DNA from: Nocardia colli
GTDB lineage: Bacteria > Actinomycetota > Actinomycetes > Mycobacteriales > Mycobacteriaceae
Direction of reading: 5' to 3'
Assembly: GCF_008704205.1 (NCBI RefSeq)
Contig: NZ_VXLC01000006.1
Coordinates: forward strand, 355,348-419,347
DNA length: 64,000 bases
The position numbers and the translations under genes were made by a program. The notes beneath the pieces are model-generated. The model searched no databases, was not told the DNA's origin, and worked only from the letters and a program-made list of their open reading frames with translations. Of the stretch, positions 26,247 to 33,938 are shown one piece after another. Each line of letters begins with the position of its first letter. Within the stretch, counting starts at the first letter, position 1.

Positions 26247-26278
26247 GCTGAGCACATCCCGCGCGGGATGTGCTCAGC
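26247..26278. terminator. 32-bp perfect palindrome, probable terminator
   Basis: GCTGAGCACATCCCGC followed at once by its exact complement. It lies 7 bases after the stop of the 26285-26852 gene (minus strand). There is no T run, but its strength and position suggest transcription termination, possibly in both directions. Confidence 0.55.
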
Positions 26279-26284
26279 CTGACG

Positions 26285-26852
26285 TCACGGCGTGGGGAGC
26301 TGGTCCCACTGCATCCGCGCGTCTTCATTGGCGAAGCCGTCGCGGATGGTGACGTAGGACGTCCCCGCGGCCGACGGGACGCTGAGCCTGCGGGTGTCCA
26401 GCGCCGCCTTGTAGACCGTGCTGGCCTTCCCGTCCGGGAAGAAGACGTACTCGAGGGTGAAGTTCTGCTTGTAGTTGCCCGAGTCGCAATCCCCGAGGAA
26501 GGCCAAACCCCAGCCGCCCGCGGCGTTTTCGATGCACTGATGCTTGCCCCGGGTCAGGTCGTGGGTGCTGAACGCGATCGTGTCCGGCCCGGTGGTCGCG
26601 CGCAGCCACCACTGGCGTCGATCGTTGGCGTTGCACGGCGCGAATCGGGCAGTGCCGCCGACCGCGTTGTGCGGGTCGTTCTCGATGGTCATGCACTGAC
26701 CGTTGCCGCGGTTGTACATGAGCCAGTAGGCGAACTCGGCCTGCGCCGGAGCCGCGCCGACCACGGTGCCGGCAACGGCCGAGACGATCAAGGCCGATGC
26801 GGGAACCCGCCCGCGGCCTGCGAAATCGCGTCGAGTCCGACGGGAATAACAC
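26285..26852 (-). CDS. Secreted ricin-type-lectin-like protein, N-terminus apparently frameshifted
   Basis: The main frame encodes a secreted protein: a hydrophobic signal core (ALIVSAVAGTVVGAAPAQA), then about 150 residues with two cysteine pairs and repeats such as GQCMTIEND, CNANDRRQWWLR and HQCIENAAGGWGLAFLGDC, which look like a ricin-type beta-trefoil (Cys pairs, QxW). There is no proper start in this frame near the signal core: only a TTG at 26791, which would give a signal with no basic residues. A GTG at 26852 in another frame gives an arginine-rich start (VLFPSDSTRFRRPRAGSR) that would join the signal well after a one-base shift near 26800. It is either a frameshift mutation or a sequencing error. 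Confidence 0.6.
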
Positions 26853-26878
26853 TCCCGGCCCGGGGTGTTGGTCTGCGC

Positions 26879-27307
26879 ATGCCGAGACCGTTCACGGAGA
26901 TCGAACGTCAGGAATTCCTCGCGGGCAAGCACATTGCGGTGCTGTCGGTCGCGGCGACCGATGGGCGTCCGCCCGCGGCCGTCCCGATCTGGTACGACTA
27001 CACGCCCGGCGGCGACATCCGGATCAATACCGGTGCCGGGCGGCGCAAGGCCCGGCTCGTTCAGGAGGCCGGTGTGGTGACGCTGACGGTGCAGCGCGAA
27101 GAGCTGCCGTACCAATACGTCATCGTCGAGGGCACGGTCGTCGACGCCGCCACTCCCTCGCCGCGGGACGCGCGCGAGGCGATCGCGACGCGCTACCTCG
27201 GCCCCGAAGAGGGCCGCGCCTTCGTCGATCGCATGGACGGCACCGCGTCCGTGCTGTTCACCGTGCGCCCCGACCGCTGGAGCAGCCAGGACTACAGCCA
27301 AATGTAA
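26879..27307 (+). CDS. PPOX-class (F420/FMN-dependent) split-barrel protein
   Basis: A 142-residue member of the flavin/deazaflavin oxidoreductase superfamily. The split-barrel pattern is seen in KHIAVLSVAATDGRPPAAVPIWYDY, RINTGAGRRKARLVQEAGVV and YQYVIVEGTV, the last typical of PPOX-class F420-binding proteins. The substrate is unknown. The ATG at 26879 is divergent from the lectin-like gene. A perfect terminator hairpin follows the stop. Confidence 0.85.
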   Translation: MPRPFTEIERQEFLAGKHIAVLSVAATDGRPPAAVPIWYDYTPGGDIRINTGAGRRKARLVQEAGVVTLTVQREELPYQYVIVEGTVVDAATPSPRDAREAIATRYLGPEEGRAFVDRMDGTASVLFTVRPDRWSSQDYSQM

Positions 27308-27333
27308 CCACCTGCACGGATATCGTCCGAGTA

Positions 27334-27364
27334 CTCGGTGTCGTTGCCTCGCAACGACACCGAG
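27334..27364. terminator. Hairpin terminator between convergent genes
   Basis: A perfect 14-bp stem, CTCGGTGTCGTTGC with its complement around a 3-base loop, followed by CCTATTTC. It is placed between the convergent PPOX gene and the dienoyl-CoA reductase gene. Confidence 0.75.
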
Positions 27365-27370
27365 CCTATT

Positions 27371-29401
27371 TCAGAGGCGCGCGGCCAGGCGGGTGCCCTG
27401 ATCGATGGCGCGCTTGGCGTCCAGCTCGGAGGCGAGTTCGGCGCCGCCGATGAGATAGAGGTTCACGCCCGCGGCGCGTAACTCGTCCTCCAGGTCGCGG
27501 ACCGATTCCTGGCCCGCGCAGATGATCACGTTGTCGACCGGGATCAGTTGCGGGCGTTGACGTTTCTCACCGAAGCTGATGTGCAGGCCGTTGTCGTCGA
27601 TGCGCTCGTAGTTGACGCCCCCGATGTGATCGACGCCCTTGGCCTTCAGCGCAGCGCGGTGCACCCAGCCGGTGGTCTTGCCGAGGTCCTTGCCGAACGG
27701 GGTCGACTTGCGTTGCAGCAGAACGACTTCGCGGGCGGCCGGGGACGGCTTCGGCTTGGTCAGCTGGCCGCGCACCTGCTCGTCGTCGGCGTCGACGCCC
27801 CACTCTTCCTTCCACTCGTCGAGCTTCAGCGTGGGATGGCCCTCGACGGTGAGGAATTCGCTCACGTCGTACCCGATGCCGCCCGCGCCGATGACCGCGA
27901 CCCGCTTGCCGACCGGGCGCTCCTCGCGGACCAGTTCGGCGTAGGACAGCACCATCGGGTGGTCGATGCCGGGGATGTTCGGGATGCGCGGCTTGACGCC
28001 GGTGGCCAGCACCACCTCGTCGTAGCGGCCGGCGACGATCTCGGCGGCGCTCACCCGCTTGTTCAAATGCACAGTGACGCCGGTGATTTCGAGCTTGCGC
28101 CGGTAGTACCGGATCGACTCGTTGAACTCTTCCTTGCCCGGGATGCGGCGGGCGATGTCGAACTGGCCGCCGATCTTGTCGTCGGCCTCGAACAGGTCGA
28201 CGTGATGGCCGCGCTCGGCGAGGTTGACCGCGGCGGACAAACCGGCCGGGCCCGCGCCGACGACCGCGACGCGCTTGGTGCGCCGGGTGGGCAGCAGCTT
28301 CAGCTCGGTCTCGTGCCCGGCGCGCGGGTTCAGCAGGCAGGACACGGTCTTGTGCACGAAGGCGTGGTCCAGGCAGGCCTGGTTGCAGGCGATGCAGGTG
28401 TTGATCTCGTCGACCCGGTCCTGCTTGGCCTTGTTCACCCATTCGGGGTCGGTGAGGAACGGGCGGGCCAGCGAAACCAGTTGCGCGTCACCGCGAGTCA
28501 GGATTTCCTCGGCGATTTCCGGCATGTTGATCCGGTTGGACGCACAGACCGGGATGTTCACCTGCTGCGTGATCTTCGCGGTGAACTCGACGAAAGCCGC
28601 CCGCGGGACCGAGGTCACGATGGTCGGGACGCGCGCCTCGTGCCAGCCGATGTCGGTGTTCAGGATGTTCGCGCCCGCGGCCTCGAGTTCCTTTGCCAGC
28701 GCGACGATCTCATCGAACGTCTGGCCCTTCTCCACCAGCTCGGCCATGGACAGCCGGAACACGATGATGAAGTCCGGGCCGACCGCGGCGCGGGTGCGGC
28801 GCACGATCTCCACCGCGATGCGGCGGCGGTTCTCCGGCGAGCCGCCCCACTTGTCGGTGCGCTTGTTGGTGCGCGGCGCGAGGAACTGGTTGATGAAATA
28901 GCCTTCACCGCCCATGATCTCGCAGCCGTCGTAGCCGGCGAACTGGGCCAGCTTCGCGCAGCGCGCGTAGTCGTCGATGGTCTGCTCGACGCCCTTGGCC
29001 GAGAGCTTGCGCGGCCGGAACGGGTTGATCGGCGCCTTGATCGAGGACGCGGACACGCTGCCGGGCATGTAGGAGTAGCGGCCGGCGTGCAGGATCTGGA
29101 TGGCGATCTTGCCGCCCTCCTTGTGCACCGCCTTGGTGATCGCCCGATGCCGGTAGGCCTCGGACTTGTTGGTCAGCTTGGCGCCGAACGGCAGCAGCCA
29201 ACCGGTGCGGTTGGGCGCGTAACCGCCGGTGATGATGAGACCCACACCGCCACGGGCCCGTTCGGCGAAATAGGCGGCCAGCTTGTTCGTATCCCAGGCT
29301 CGGTCTTCCAGGCCGGTGTGCATCGACCCCATCACCACGCGATTGCGCAGAGTGGTGAAGCCGAGGTCAAGAGGCTCGAATAAATGAGGGTAGGAACTCA
29401 T
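27371..29401 (-). CDS. fadH: 2,4-dienoyl-CoA reductase (NADPH), FadH-like Fe-S flavoprotein
   Basis: A 676-residue enzyme of the old-yellow-enzyme/FadH type, which reduces 2,4-dienoyl-CoA so that polyunsaturated fatty acids can enter beta-oxidation. Residues 1-330 form the FMN TIM barrel (LRNRVVMGSMHTGLED, QILHAGRYSY, GYDGCEIMGGEGYFINQFL, GDAQLVSLARPFLTDP). A [4Fe-4S] cluster is built from cysteines in CIACNQACLDHAF and SCLLNP. The C-terminal half binds FAD and NADPH (VAVVGAGPAGLSAAVNLAERG, VAVIGAGGIGYDVSEFL). Length and domain order match FadH (about 670 residues). The PadR gene lies 26 bases upstream on the same strand. Confidence 0.92.
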   Translation of the reverse strand: MSSYPHLFEPLDLGFTTLRNRVVMGSMHTGLEDRAWDTNKLAAYFAERARGGVGLIITGGYAPNRTGWLLPFGAKLTNKSEAYRHRAITKAVHKEGGKIAIQILHAGRYSYMPGSVSASSIKAPINPFRPRKLSAKGVEQTIDDYARCAKLAQFAGYDGCEIMGGEGYFINQFLAPRTNKRTDKWGGSPENRRRIAVEIVRRTRAAVGPDFIIVFRLSMAELVEKGQTFDEIVALAKELEAAGANILNTDIGWHEARVPTIVTSVPRAAFVEFTAKITQQVNIPVCASNRINMPEIAEEILTRGDAQLVSLARPFLTDPEWVNKAKQDRVDEINTCIACNQACLDHAFVHKTVSCLLNPRAGHETELKLLPTRRTKRVAVVGAGPAGLSAAVNLAERGHHVDLFEADDKIGGQFDIARRIPGKEEFNESIRYYRRKLEITGVTVHLNKRVSAAEIVAGRYDEVVLATGVKPRIPNIPGIDHPMVLSYAELVREERPVGKRVAVIGAGGIGYDVSEFLTVEGHPTLKLDEWKEEWGVDADDEQVRGQLTKPKPSPAAREVVLLQRKSTPFGKDLGKTTGWVHRAALKAKGVDHIGGVNYERIDDNGLHISFGEKRQRPQLIPVDNVIICAGQESVRDLEDELRAAGVNLYLIGGAELASELDAKRAIDQGTRLAARL

Positions 29402-29427
29402 CGGCGAGTCTCACCTTTCTCCGTTGG

Positions 29428-29985
29428 TCACTCCGCGCGCGGGGCTGTCGCGGGCGGATGCAGGGCGTGCAGAACTTCGTCGCACCATTCGACGAACCCC
29501 GCCTCCACGCGGACGCCCGCGCGCAGGACGAGGTACTGGTGCAGAGCCGTACCGGAGAGCTGATCCGGTGCCGGAAAGTCGCGTTTCTCGATGAGGCGGT
29601 AGACCTCGAGGCGCTGGGCGTGTTCGTCGCGATGCCGGGCGACCTCGGTGCGCAGCGCGCCGATATCGCCGTACGCGGCGGCGCGGATCTTGACCGCGAG
29701 CTCGTTGCGCGGGGTGCCGGTGTCGGACGGTTCGGCGATCCAGCGGGCCAGCTCGGCGCGACCCGCCGCGCTCACCGCGTACACCTTCTTGTCCGGACGG
29801 CCCTCCTGCGTGACCGACTCGCTGATCAGCCAGTCGGACTCCTCCATCCGCTTGAGCACGCGATAGATCTGCTGATGCGTCGCGCTCCAGAAGTACCCGA
29901 TGGACTTGTCGAAGCGGCGCGCCAGCTCATACCCCGAGCCGGCCCGCTCGGTCAGCGAAACCAGCAACGCGTGCTCGAGGGCCAT
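29428..29985 (-). CDS. PadR-family transcriptional regulator
   Basis: A 185-residue PadR regulator: an N-terminal winged helix (LEHALLVSLTERAGSGYELAR, FWSATHQQIYRVLKRMEESDW, EGRPDKKVYAVSAAGRAELARW), then a C-terminal helical VirR-like dimerisation domain. The ATG at 29985 was chosen because MALEHALLVSL is the normal PadR opening. It faces an MFS transporter gene, with two interlocked inverted repeats in the space between; the fadH gene follows on the same strand. It probably controls itself, the transporter and perhaps fadH. Confidence 0.9.
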   Translation of the reverse strand: MALEHALLVSLTERAGSGYELARRFDKSIGYFWSATHQQIYRVLKRMEESDWLISESVTQEGRPDKKVYAVSAAGRAELARWIAEPSDTGTPRNELAVKIRAAAYGDIGALRTEVARHRDEHAQRLEVYRLIEKRDFPAPDQLSGTALHQYLVLRAGVRVEAGFVEWCDEVLHALHPPATAPRAE

Positions 29986-30005
29986 GCGGCAAGAGTAGCC
30001 GTGAC

Positions 30006-30032
30006 ACCCAGTACTATGCAACTGGGTGCATA
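30006..30032. promoter_or_regulatory. Two interlocked inverted repeats, probable PadR operator
   Basis: ACCCAGT (30006-30012) pairs with ACTGGGT (30021-30027). TATGCA (30015-30020) pairs with TGCATA (30027-30032), sharing its edge with the first pair. Both lie 21-47 bases upstream of padR and about 65 bases upstream of the MFS start. Confidence 0.6.
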
Positions 30033-30094
30033 CCCCGGTTTCGGTGTCGGTGTTGGACCCGTTCCGAGGGGGAAATCACACTAGGCTGCGCGGC

Positions 30095-31444
30095 ATGGGT
30101 GAGGTAGACGCGCGGGCGACTGTCGGGCAGGCCGCCGGGCGCGGGCAAGTGGTGGCGTGGGGCTTCTGGGACTGGGGATCGTCGGCGTTCAACGCGGTGA
30201 TCCTGACCTTCGTGTTCTCCGTGTATCTGACCGACAAGGTCGGCGACGATCTCCCGGGCGGGGTGTCGCCGAGCGCCTGGCTCGGCTGGGCGCTCGGGCT
30301 CGCGGGGCTGGTGGTCGCGGTGACCGCGCCGGTCAGCGGGCAGCGGTTCGACGCGTCCGCGAAACGTAAACGCTCCCTTGCGGTTCTGACCGGACTCTGC
30401 ATCGCGTCGATGACGCTGATGTTCTTCGTGCACGACGACTACCACTATCTGTGGCTGGGGCTGTTGCTGCTCGGGTTCGGTTCCGCGTTCTTCGAGCTGG
30501 CCAGCGTGCCCTACAACGCCATGCTGCGTCAGGTGTCGACCCCGGCGACCGTCGGGCGGGTGTCCGGATTCGGTTGGGCGATGGGCTATTTCGGCGGCAT
30601 CTTCCTGCTGCTGATCTGCTACTTCGGCTTCATCTCCGGCAGCGGCGACAGTCGCGGGCTGCTCGGCATCCCGACCGACGACGGGCTCAACATCCGTCTC
30701 GTCGCCATCGTGGCGGCGGTCTGGTTCGCCGCGTTCGCGCTGCCGGTGTTGTTCGCGGTGCCCGAATTGCCGCGCACCGACGCCGATCCCGGCGCGGCCA
30801 ACGCGGGCTTCTTCGCCTCCTACCGGGTGCTGTTCCGCGACCTGCGCGAGCTCTGGGTGACCGATCGGCGCACCGCCGGATTCCTGATCGCCAGCGCGGT
30901 CTTCCGCGACGGACTGGCCGGGGTGTTCACTTTCGGTGCGGTGCTTGCGGTCCGGGTGTACGACATCGCCGACTCCGACGTGCTGCTGTTCGGCATCGCC
31001 GCCAATGTGGTTGCGGCGCTTGGCGCGATCGTCGCGGGCCGGTTCGACGACCGCGGCGGGCCGAAGATCGTCATCGTGGTCTCGCTGGCCTCGATGATCG
31101 TCTGCGGCGTCGCCCTGCTGGTGGTCTCCGGCCCGTTGATGTTCTGGATCTTCGGCCTGCTGCTGACCGTCTTCGTCGGCCCCGCCCAATCCGCCGCCCG
31201 CTCCTTCCTCGCCCGCCTCGCCCCGCCTGGGCGCGAAGGCCAGCTCTTCGGCCTCTACACCACCACCGGCCGCGCCGTCTCCTTCCTCGCGCCCACCTTC
31301 TTCGGCCTGTTCGTCTGGTTCTTCGACAACGACCGGGCCGGCATCATAGGCATCATCCTGGTGCTCGCCGTCGGCCTGATCGCGCTGCTGCCCGTCCGCT
31401 CGCCCGACCCGACCGAGATCGCCGCCATCGACCGGCTCGACTGA
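30095..31444 (+). CDS. MFS transporter, UMF1/Atg22-like
   Basis: A 449-residue, 12-helix transporter of the UMF1 (vacuole effluxer Atg22-like) family. VVAWGFWDWGSSAFNAVILTF at the start and ASVPYNAMLRQVSTPATVGRVSGFGWAMGYFGG are family signatures. Bacterial members are uncharacterised exporters or amino-acid transporters. The ATG at 30095 is used; the frame upstream runs through the operator region. It is probably repressed by the divergent PadR. The SDR gene follows 18 bases after the stop and may be co-transcribed. Confidence 0.85.
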   Translation: MGEVDARATVGQAAGRGQVVAWGFWDWGSSAFNAVILTFVFSVYLTDKVGDDLPGGVSPSAWLGWALGLAGLVVAVTAPVSGQRFDASAKRKRSLAVLTGLCIASMTLMFFVHDDYHYLWLGLLLLGFGSAFFELASVPYNAMLRQVSTPATVGRVSGFGWAMGYFGGIFLLLICYFGFISGSGDSRGLLGIPTDDGLNIRLVAIVAAVWFAAFALPVLFAVPELPRTDADPGAANAGFFASYRVLFRDLRELWVTDRRTAGFLIASAVFRDGLAGVFTFGAVLAVRVYDIADSDVLLFGIAANVVAALGAIVAGRFDDRGGPKIVIVVSLASMIVCGVALLVVSGPLMFWIFGLLLTVFVGPAQSAARSFLARLAPPGREGQLFGLYTTTGRAVSFLAPTFFGLFVWFFDNDRAGIIGIILVLAVGLIALLPVRSPDPTEIAAIDRLD

Positions 31445-31462
31445 CCCGCTAGGCTCCCTCGC

Positions 31463-32266
31463 GTGAGCCTGCCCTCCCCCACTTCCGAGAACCGCGCGGT
31501 CGTCACCGGCGCCTCCTCCGGCATCGGCACCGCGCTGGCCGCCGACCTGGCCGCGCGCGGCTATTCGCTGATTCTGGTCGCGCGCCGCGGCGACGTGCTC
31601 ACCGAGCTGGCGCAGCGATTGACGCTGGCGCACGGGATCACCGCGGAGGTGCGGGCGGTGGATCTGTCCGACCGGGCGCAGCGCGGGGCGCTGGTCGAGG
31701 AGCTGTCGGCGCGCGATATCGCGATCCTGTGCAACAACGCCGGGATCGCGACCTTCGGGGCGGTCGCCGAGCTGGATTTCGACTACGAGCGCGCCCAGAT
31801 GGAGCTGAACGCGGTTGCGGTGCACGACCTTACGCTCGCGGTGCTGCCGGGGATGATCTCCCGCGGCGGGGGCGGCATCTTGATCAGCGGGTCGGCGGCG
31901 GGGAACATGCCGATCCCCAACAACGCGACGTACGCGGCCAGCAAGGCGTTCGCCAACACCTTCTCCGAGTCGCTGCGCGGCGAGCTGAAGGGATCGGGCG
32001 TCAACGTCACGCTGCTCGCCCCCGGCCCGGTGCGCACCGACGTGCCGGATCCGGCCGACGCCTCGATCGTCGACCGGCTGGTGCCCGACTTCATGTGGGT
32101 GTCCTCGGAGTACACCGCGAAGGTGTCCATCGACGCGCTGGCGCGCAACAAGATGCGCGTGGTCCCCGGCCTGATCAGCAAGGGAATGAGCGTGGCGGGG
32201 CAGTACGGTCCGCGTGCCGTCACCGCGCCGATCGCGGGCAAGTTCTACAAAAAGCTCGGCAGCTAG
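31463..32266 (+). CDS. Short-chain dehydrogenase/reductase (SDR)
   Basis: A 267-residue classical SDR. The cofactor motif is VVTGASSGIGTALA, the structural motif CNNAGIATFG, and the catalytic residues are Ser (ISGSAAGN) and Tyr/Lys in TYAASKAF. The C-terminal part (FMWVSSEYTAKVSIDALARNKMRVVPG) resembles mycobacterial SDRs that act on lipid-linked substrates. The GTG start at 31463 follows the MFS gene by 18 bases. The substrate is unknown. Confidence 0.88.
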   Translation: MSLPSPTSENRAVVTGASSGIGTALAADLAARGYSLILVARRGDVLTELAQRLTLAHGITAEVRAVDLSDRAQRGALVEELSARDIAILCNNAGIATFGAVAELDFDYERAQMELNAVAVHDLTLAVLPGMISRGGGGILISGSAAGNMPIPNNATYAASKAFANTFSESLRGELKGSGVNVTLLAPGPVRTDVPDPADASIVDRLVPDFMWVSSEYTAKVSIDALARNKMRVVPGLISKGMSVAGQYGPRAVTAPIAGKFYKKLGS

Positions 32267-32291
32267 AGACGCCCGTCACCGCCGGGTCAGG

Positions 32292-32305
32292 GATCCGTCA
32301 AGATC
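32292..32305 (+). promoter_or_regulatory. Leader element shared by the two lysA-like genes (copy 1)
   Basis: GATCCGTCAAGATC occurs 126 bases before the lysA start at 32418 and again at 33811-33824, 128 bases before the paralog start. The conserved spacing suggests a duplicated promoter or regulatory element, not chance. Confidence 0.5.
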
Positions 32306-32417
32306 GGGCTCCCGGTCGTCAAGCAGTCGTAAGCTGGACGTTTGCCCAAGAGGAAAGCGGCGTAGTCCTGACAGCGGCCCCGCCTACGGAATAGCGGGGG
32401 CGCACACAGGAGACACC

Positions 32418-33761
32418 GTGACGCTGCTGGAAATCTTCCCGTCGCTGAAGTCGGGGATGCCCTCACGCCTCGACTCGGCCGTATGGCCGCGCGACACGCA
32501 TTACGACGACGCGGGCCGGATCACGATCGGCGGGGTGGCCCTGGCCGACATCGCGGATCAGTACGGCACTCCGACCTATGTCCTGGACGAGCGCGAGGTC
32601 AGGGAGCGCTGCCGGGCCTACCGCAAGGCGTTCCCCGAGGCCGAGATCATCTACGCGGGTAAGGCTTTGATGATCCGCGCGGTCGCCAACTGGGTTTCCC
32701 AGGAGGGCCTGTCGGTGGACGTGTGCTCCTCCGGCGAGCTGGCCATCGCGCTGGCCGCCGGCGTCTTGCCGCAGCGAATCATCATGCACGGCAACGGAAA
32801 ATCGTTCGACGAACTGACCGCCGCGATCAAGGCCGGGGTCGGCCGGATCGTGGTCGACTCGCTGGCCGAGATCACGCTGCTCTCGGCGTTGGTCACCGAC
32901 TCGCAGAAGGTGCTGCTGCGCCTGTCCCCCGGCATCGACGTGCACGGGCATCCCGCGGTGCGCACCGGGGTCACCGATCAGAAGTTCGGCTTCCCGCTCG
33001 GCGGCGACACCGCCGCGGAGGCGGTCGCGCGGATTCTGCGCCAGCCGAAGCTGAACCTGGTCGGCTTCCACTGCCACCTCGGCTCACAGATCAGCGACCC
33101 GGACCACTACGGCGAGGCCGTGCGCCGGGTGGTCGCGGAGATGGCGCGGGTCCGCCAGGAGCACGGGCACGTGCTCACCGAGCTGGACCTCGGCGGCGGG
33201 CACGCGGTCGCCTACCGCACCGGCGACGGCGAGATGAACCTCGGCGACCTGGCCGCCATCATCGAGGACGCCCTCGACGCGGCCTGCGCGCGCCAGCACT
33301 TTCCGCGCCCGCAGATCGCGCTGGAGCCGGGCCGGGCGATCGTCGCGCACGCGGGGGTGACCTTGTACCGGGTGCTGTCGGTCAAGCACATCGAGGGCGG
33401 GCACACCTACGTCACGGTGGACGGCGGCATGAGCGACAACCCGCGCGTCGCGCTGTACGGCGCGCGCTACAGCGTCGTCGTGGCGAACCGGCACCCGACC
33501 TGCGCCAGCATGACCGCGACCGTGGCCGGACGGTTCTGCGAGGCCGGCGACATCCTGGCCACCGACGTGCAACTGCCGGTCGACCTGCGGCCCGGCGAGG
33601 TGCTCGCGGTGCCGTGCACCGGCGCGTACCACCACAGCCTGGCCTCGTCCTACAACAGCGTGGGCCGGCCGCCGATCGTGGCCGTGCGGCACGGGCAGTG
33701 CCGGGAGCTGGTGCGCCGGGAGACGGTCGCGGATCTGATGTGCCGCGACATCGGCTGGTGA
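32418..33761 (+). CDS. lysA: Diaminopimelate decarboxylase-like enzyme (LysA)
   Basis: A 447-residue fold-type III PLP enzyme that would decarboxylate meso-diaminopimelate to lysine. The PLP-lysine is K82 in IIYAGKALMIRAVANW. Other family motifs are present: VDVCSSGELAIALAAG, GFHCHLGSQI, ELDLGGGHAV, ALEPGRAIVAHAG (phosphate/PLP binding), VDGGMSDNPRVALYGARY and the active-site cysteine region CTGAYHHSLASSYNSVGRPP. The GTG at 32418 has AGGAGACACC upstream. It is not next to argS, hom or thrC, as the housekeeping lysA usually is, so this may be a second copy. A close paralog follows at 33939. Confidence 0.88.
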   Translation: MTLLEIFPSLKSGMPSRLDSAVWPRDTHYDDAGRITIGGVALADIADQYGTPTYVLDEREVRERCRAYRKAFPEAEIIYAGKALMIRAVANWVSQEGLSVDVCSSGELAIALAAGVLPQRIIMHGNGKSFDELTAAIKAGVGRIVVDSLAEITLLSALVTDSQKVLLRLSPGIDVHGHPAVRTGVTDQKFGFPLGGDTAAEAVARILRQPKLNLVGFHCHLGSQISDPDHYGEAVRRVVAEMARVRQEHGHVLTELDLGGGHAVAYRTGDGEMNLGDLAAIIEDALDAACARQHFPRPQIALEPGRAIVAHAGVTLYRVLSVKHIEGGHTYVTVDGGMSDNPRVALYGARYSVVVANRHPTCASMTATVAGRFCEAGDILATDVQLPVDLRPGEVLAVPCTGAYHHSLASSYNSVGRPPIVAVRHGQCRELVRRETVADLMCRDIGW

Positions 33762-33773
33762 GCTGAACGACGC

Positions 33774-33798
33774 GGGCCGCGCGGCAGCCGCGCGGCCC
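33774..33798. terminator. GC-rich stem-loop after lysA
   Basis: GGGCCGCGCG (33774-33783) pairs with CGCGCGGCCC (33789-33798) around a 5-base loop. It lacks a T run, so it is a possible terminator or attenuator between the lysA pair. Confidence 0.45.
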
Positions 33799-33810
33799 CG
33801 GCGTGTCAGT

Positions 33811-33824
33811 GATCCGTCAAGATC
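33811..33824 (+). promoter_or_regulatory. Leader element shared by the two lysA-like genes (copy 2)
   Basis: An exact copy of GATCCGTCAAGATC from 32292-32305, at almost the same distance from the downstream GTG start. It supports tandem duplication of gene plus leader. Confidence 0.5.
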
Positions 33825-33938
33825 AGGTCGGCGGTGGTCAACGTTGCGCTAAGCGGGCTACCGGCGCCGGGCTGGTCGGCGTAGTTCTTGGTAGGCCCCG
33901 CAGATGGAGAAAGCGGGGAGCGGATCAGGAGAGCACCC

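Noticed and set aside
26070..26255. 61-codon minus-strand frame between lcp-like and lectin-like genes
   Set aside because: No ribosome site, no recognisable composition or family; overlaps the start of the palindromic terminator.
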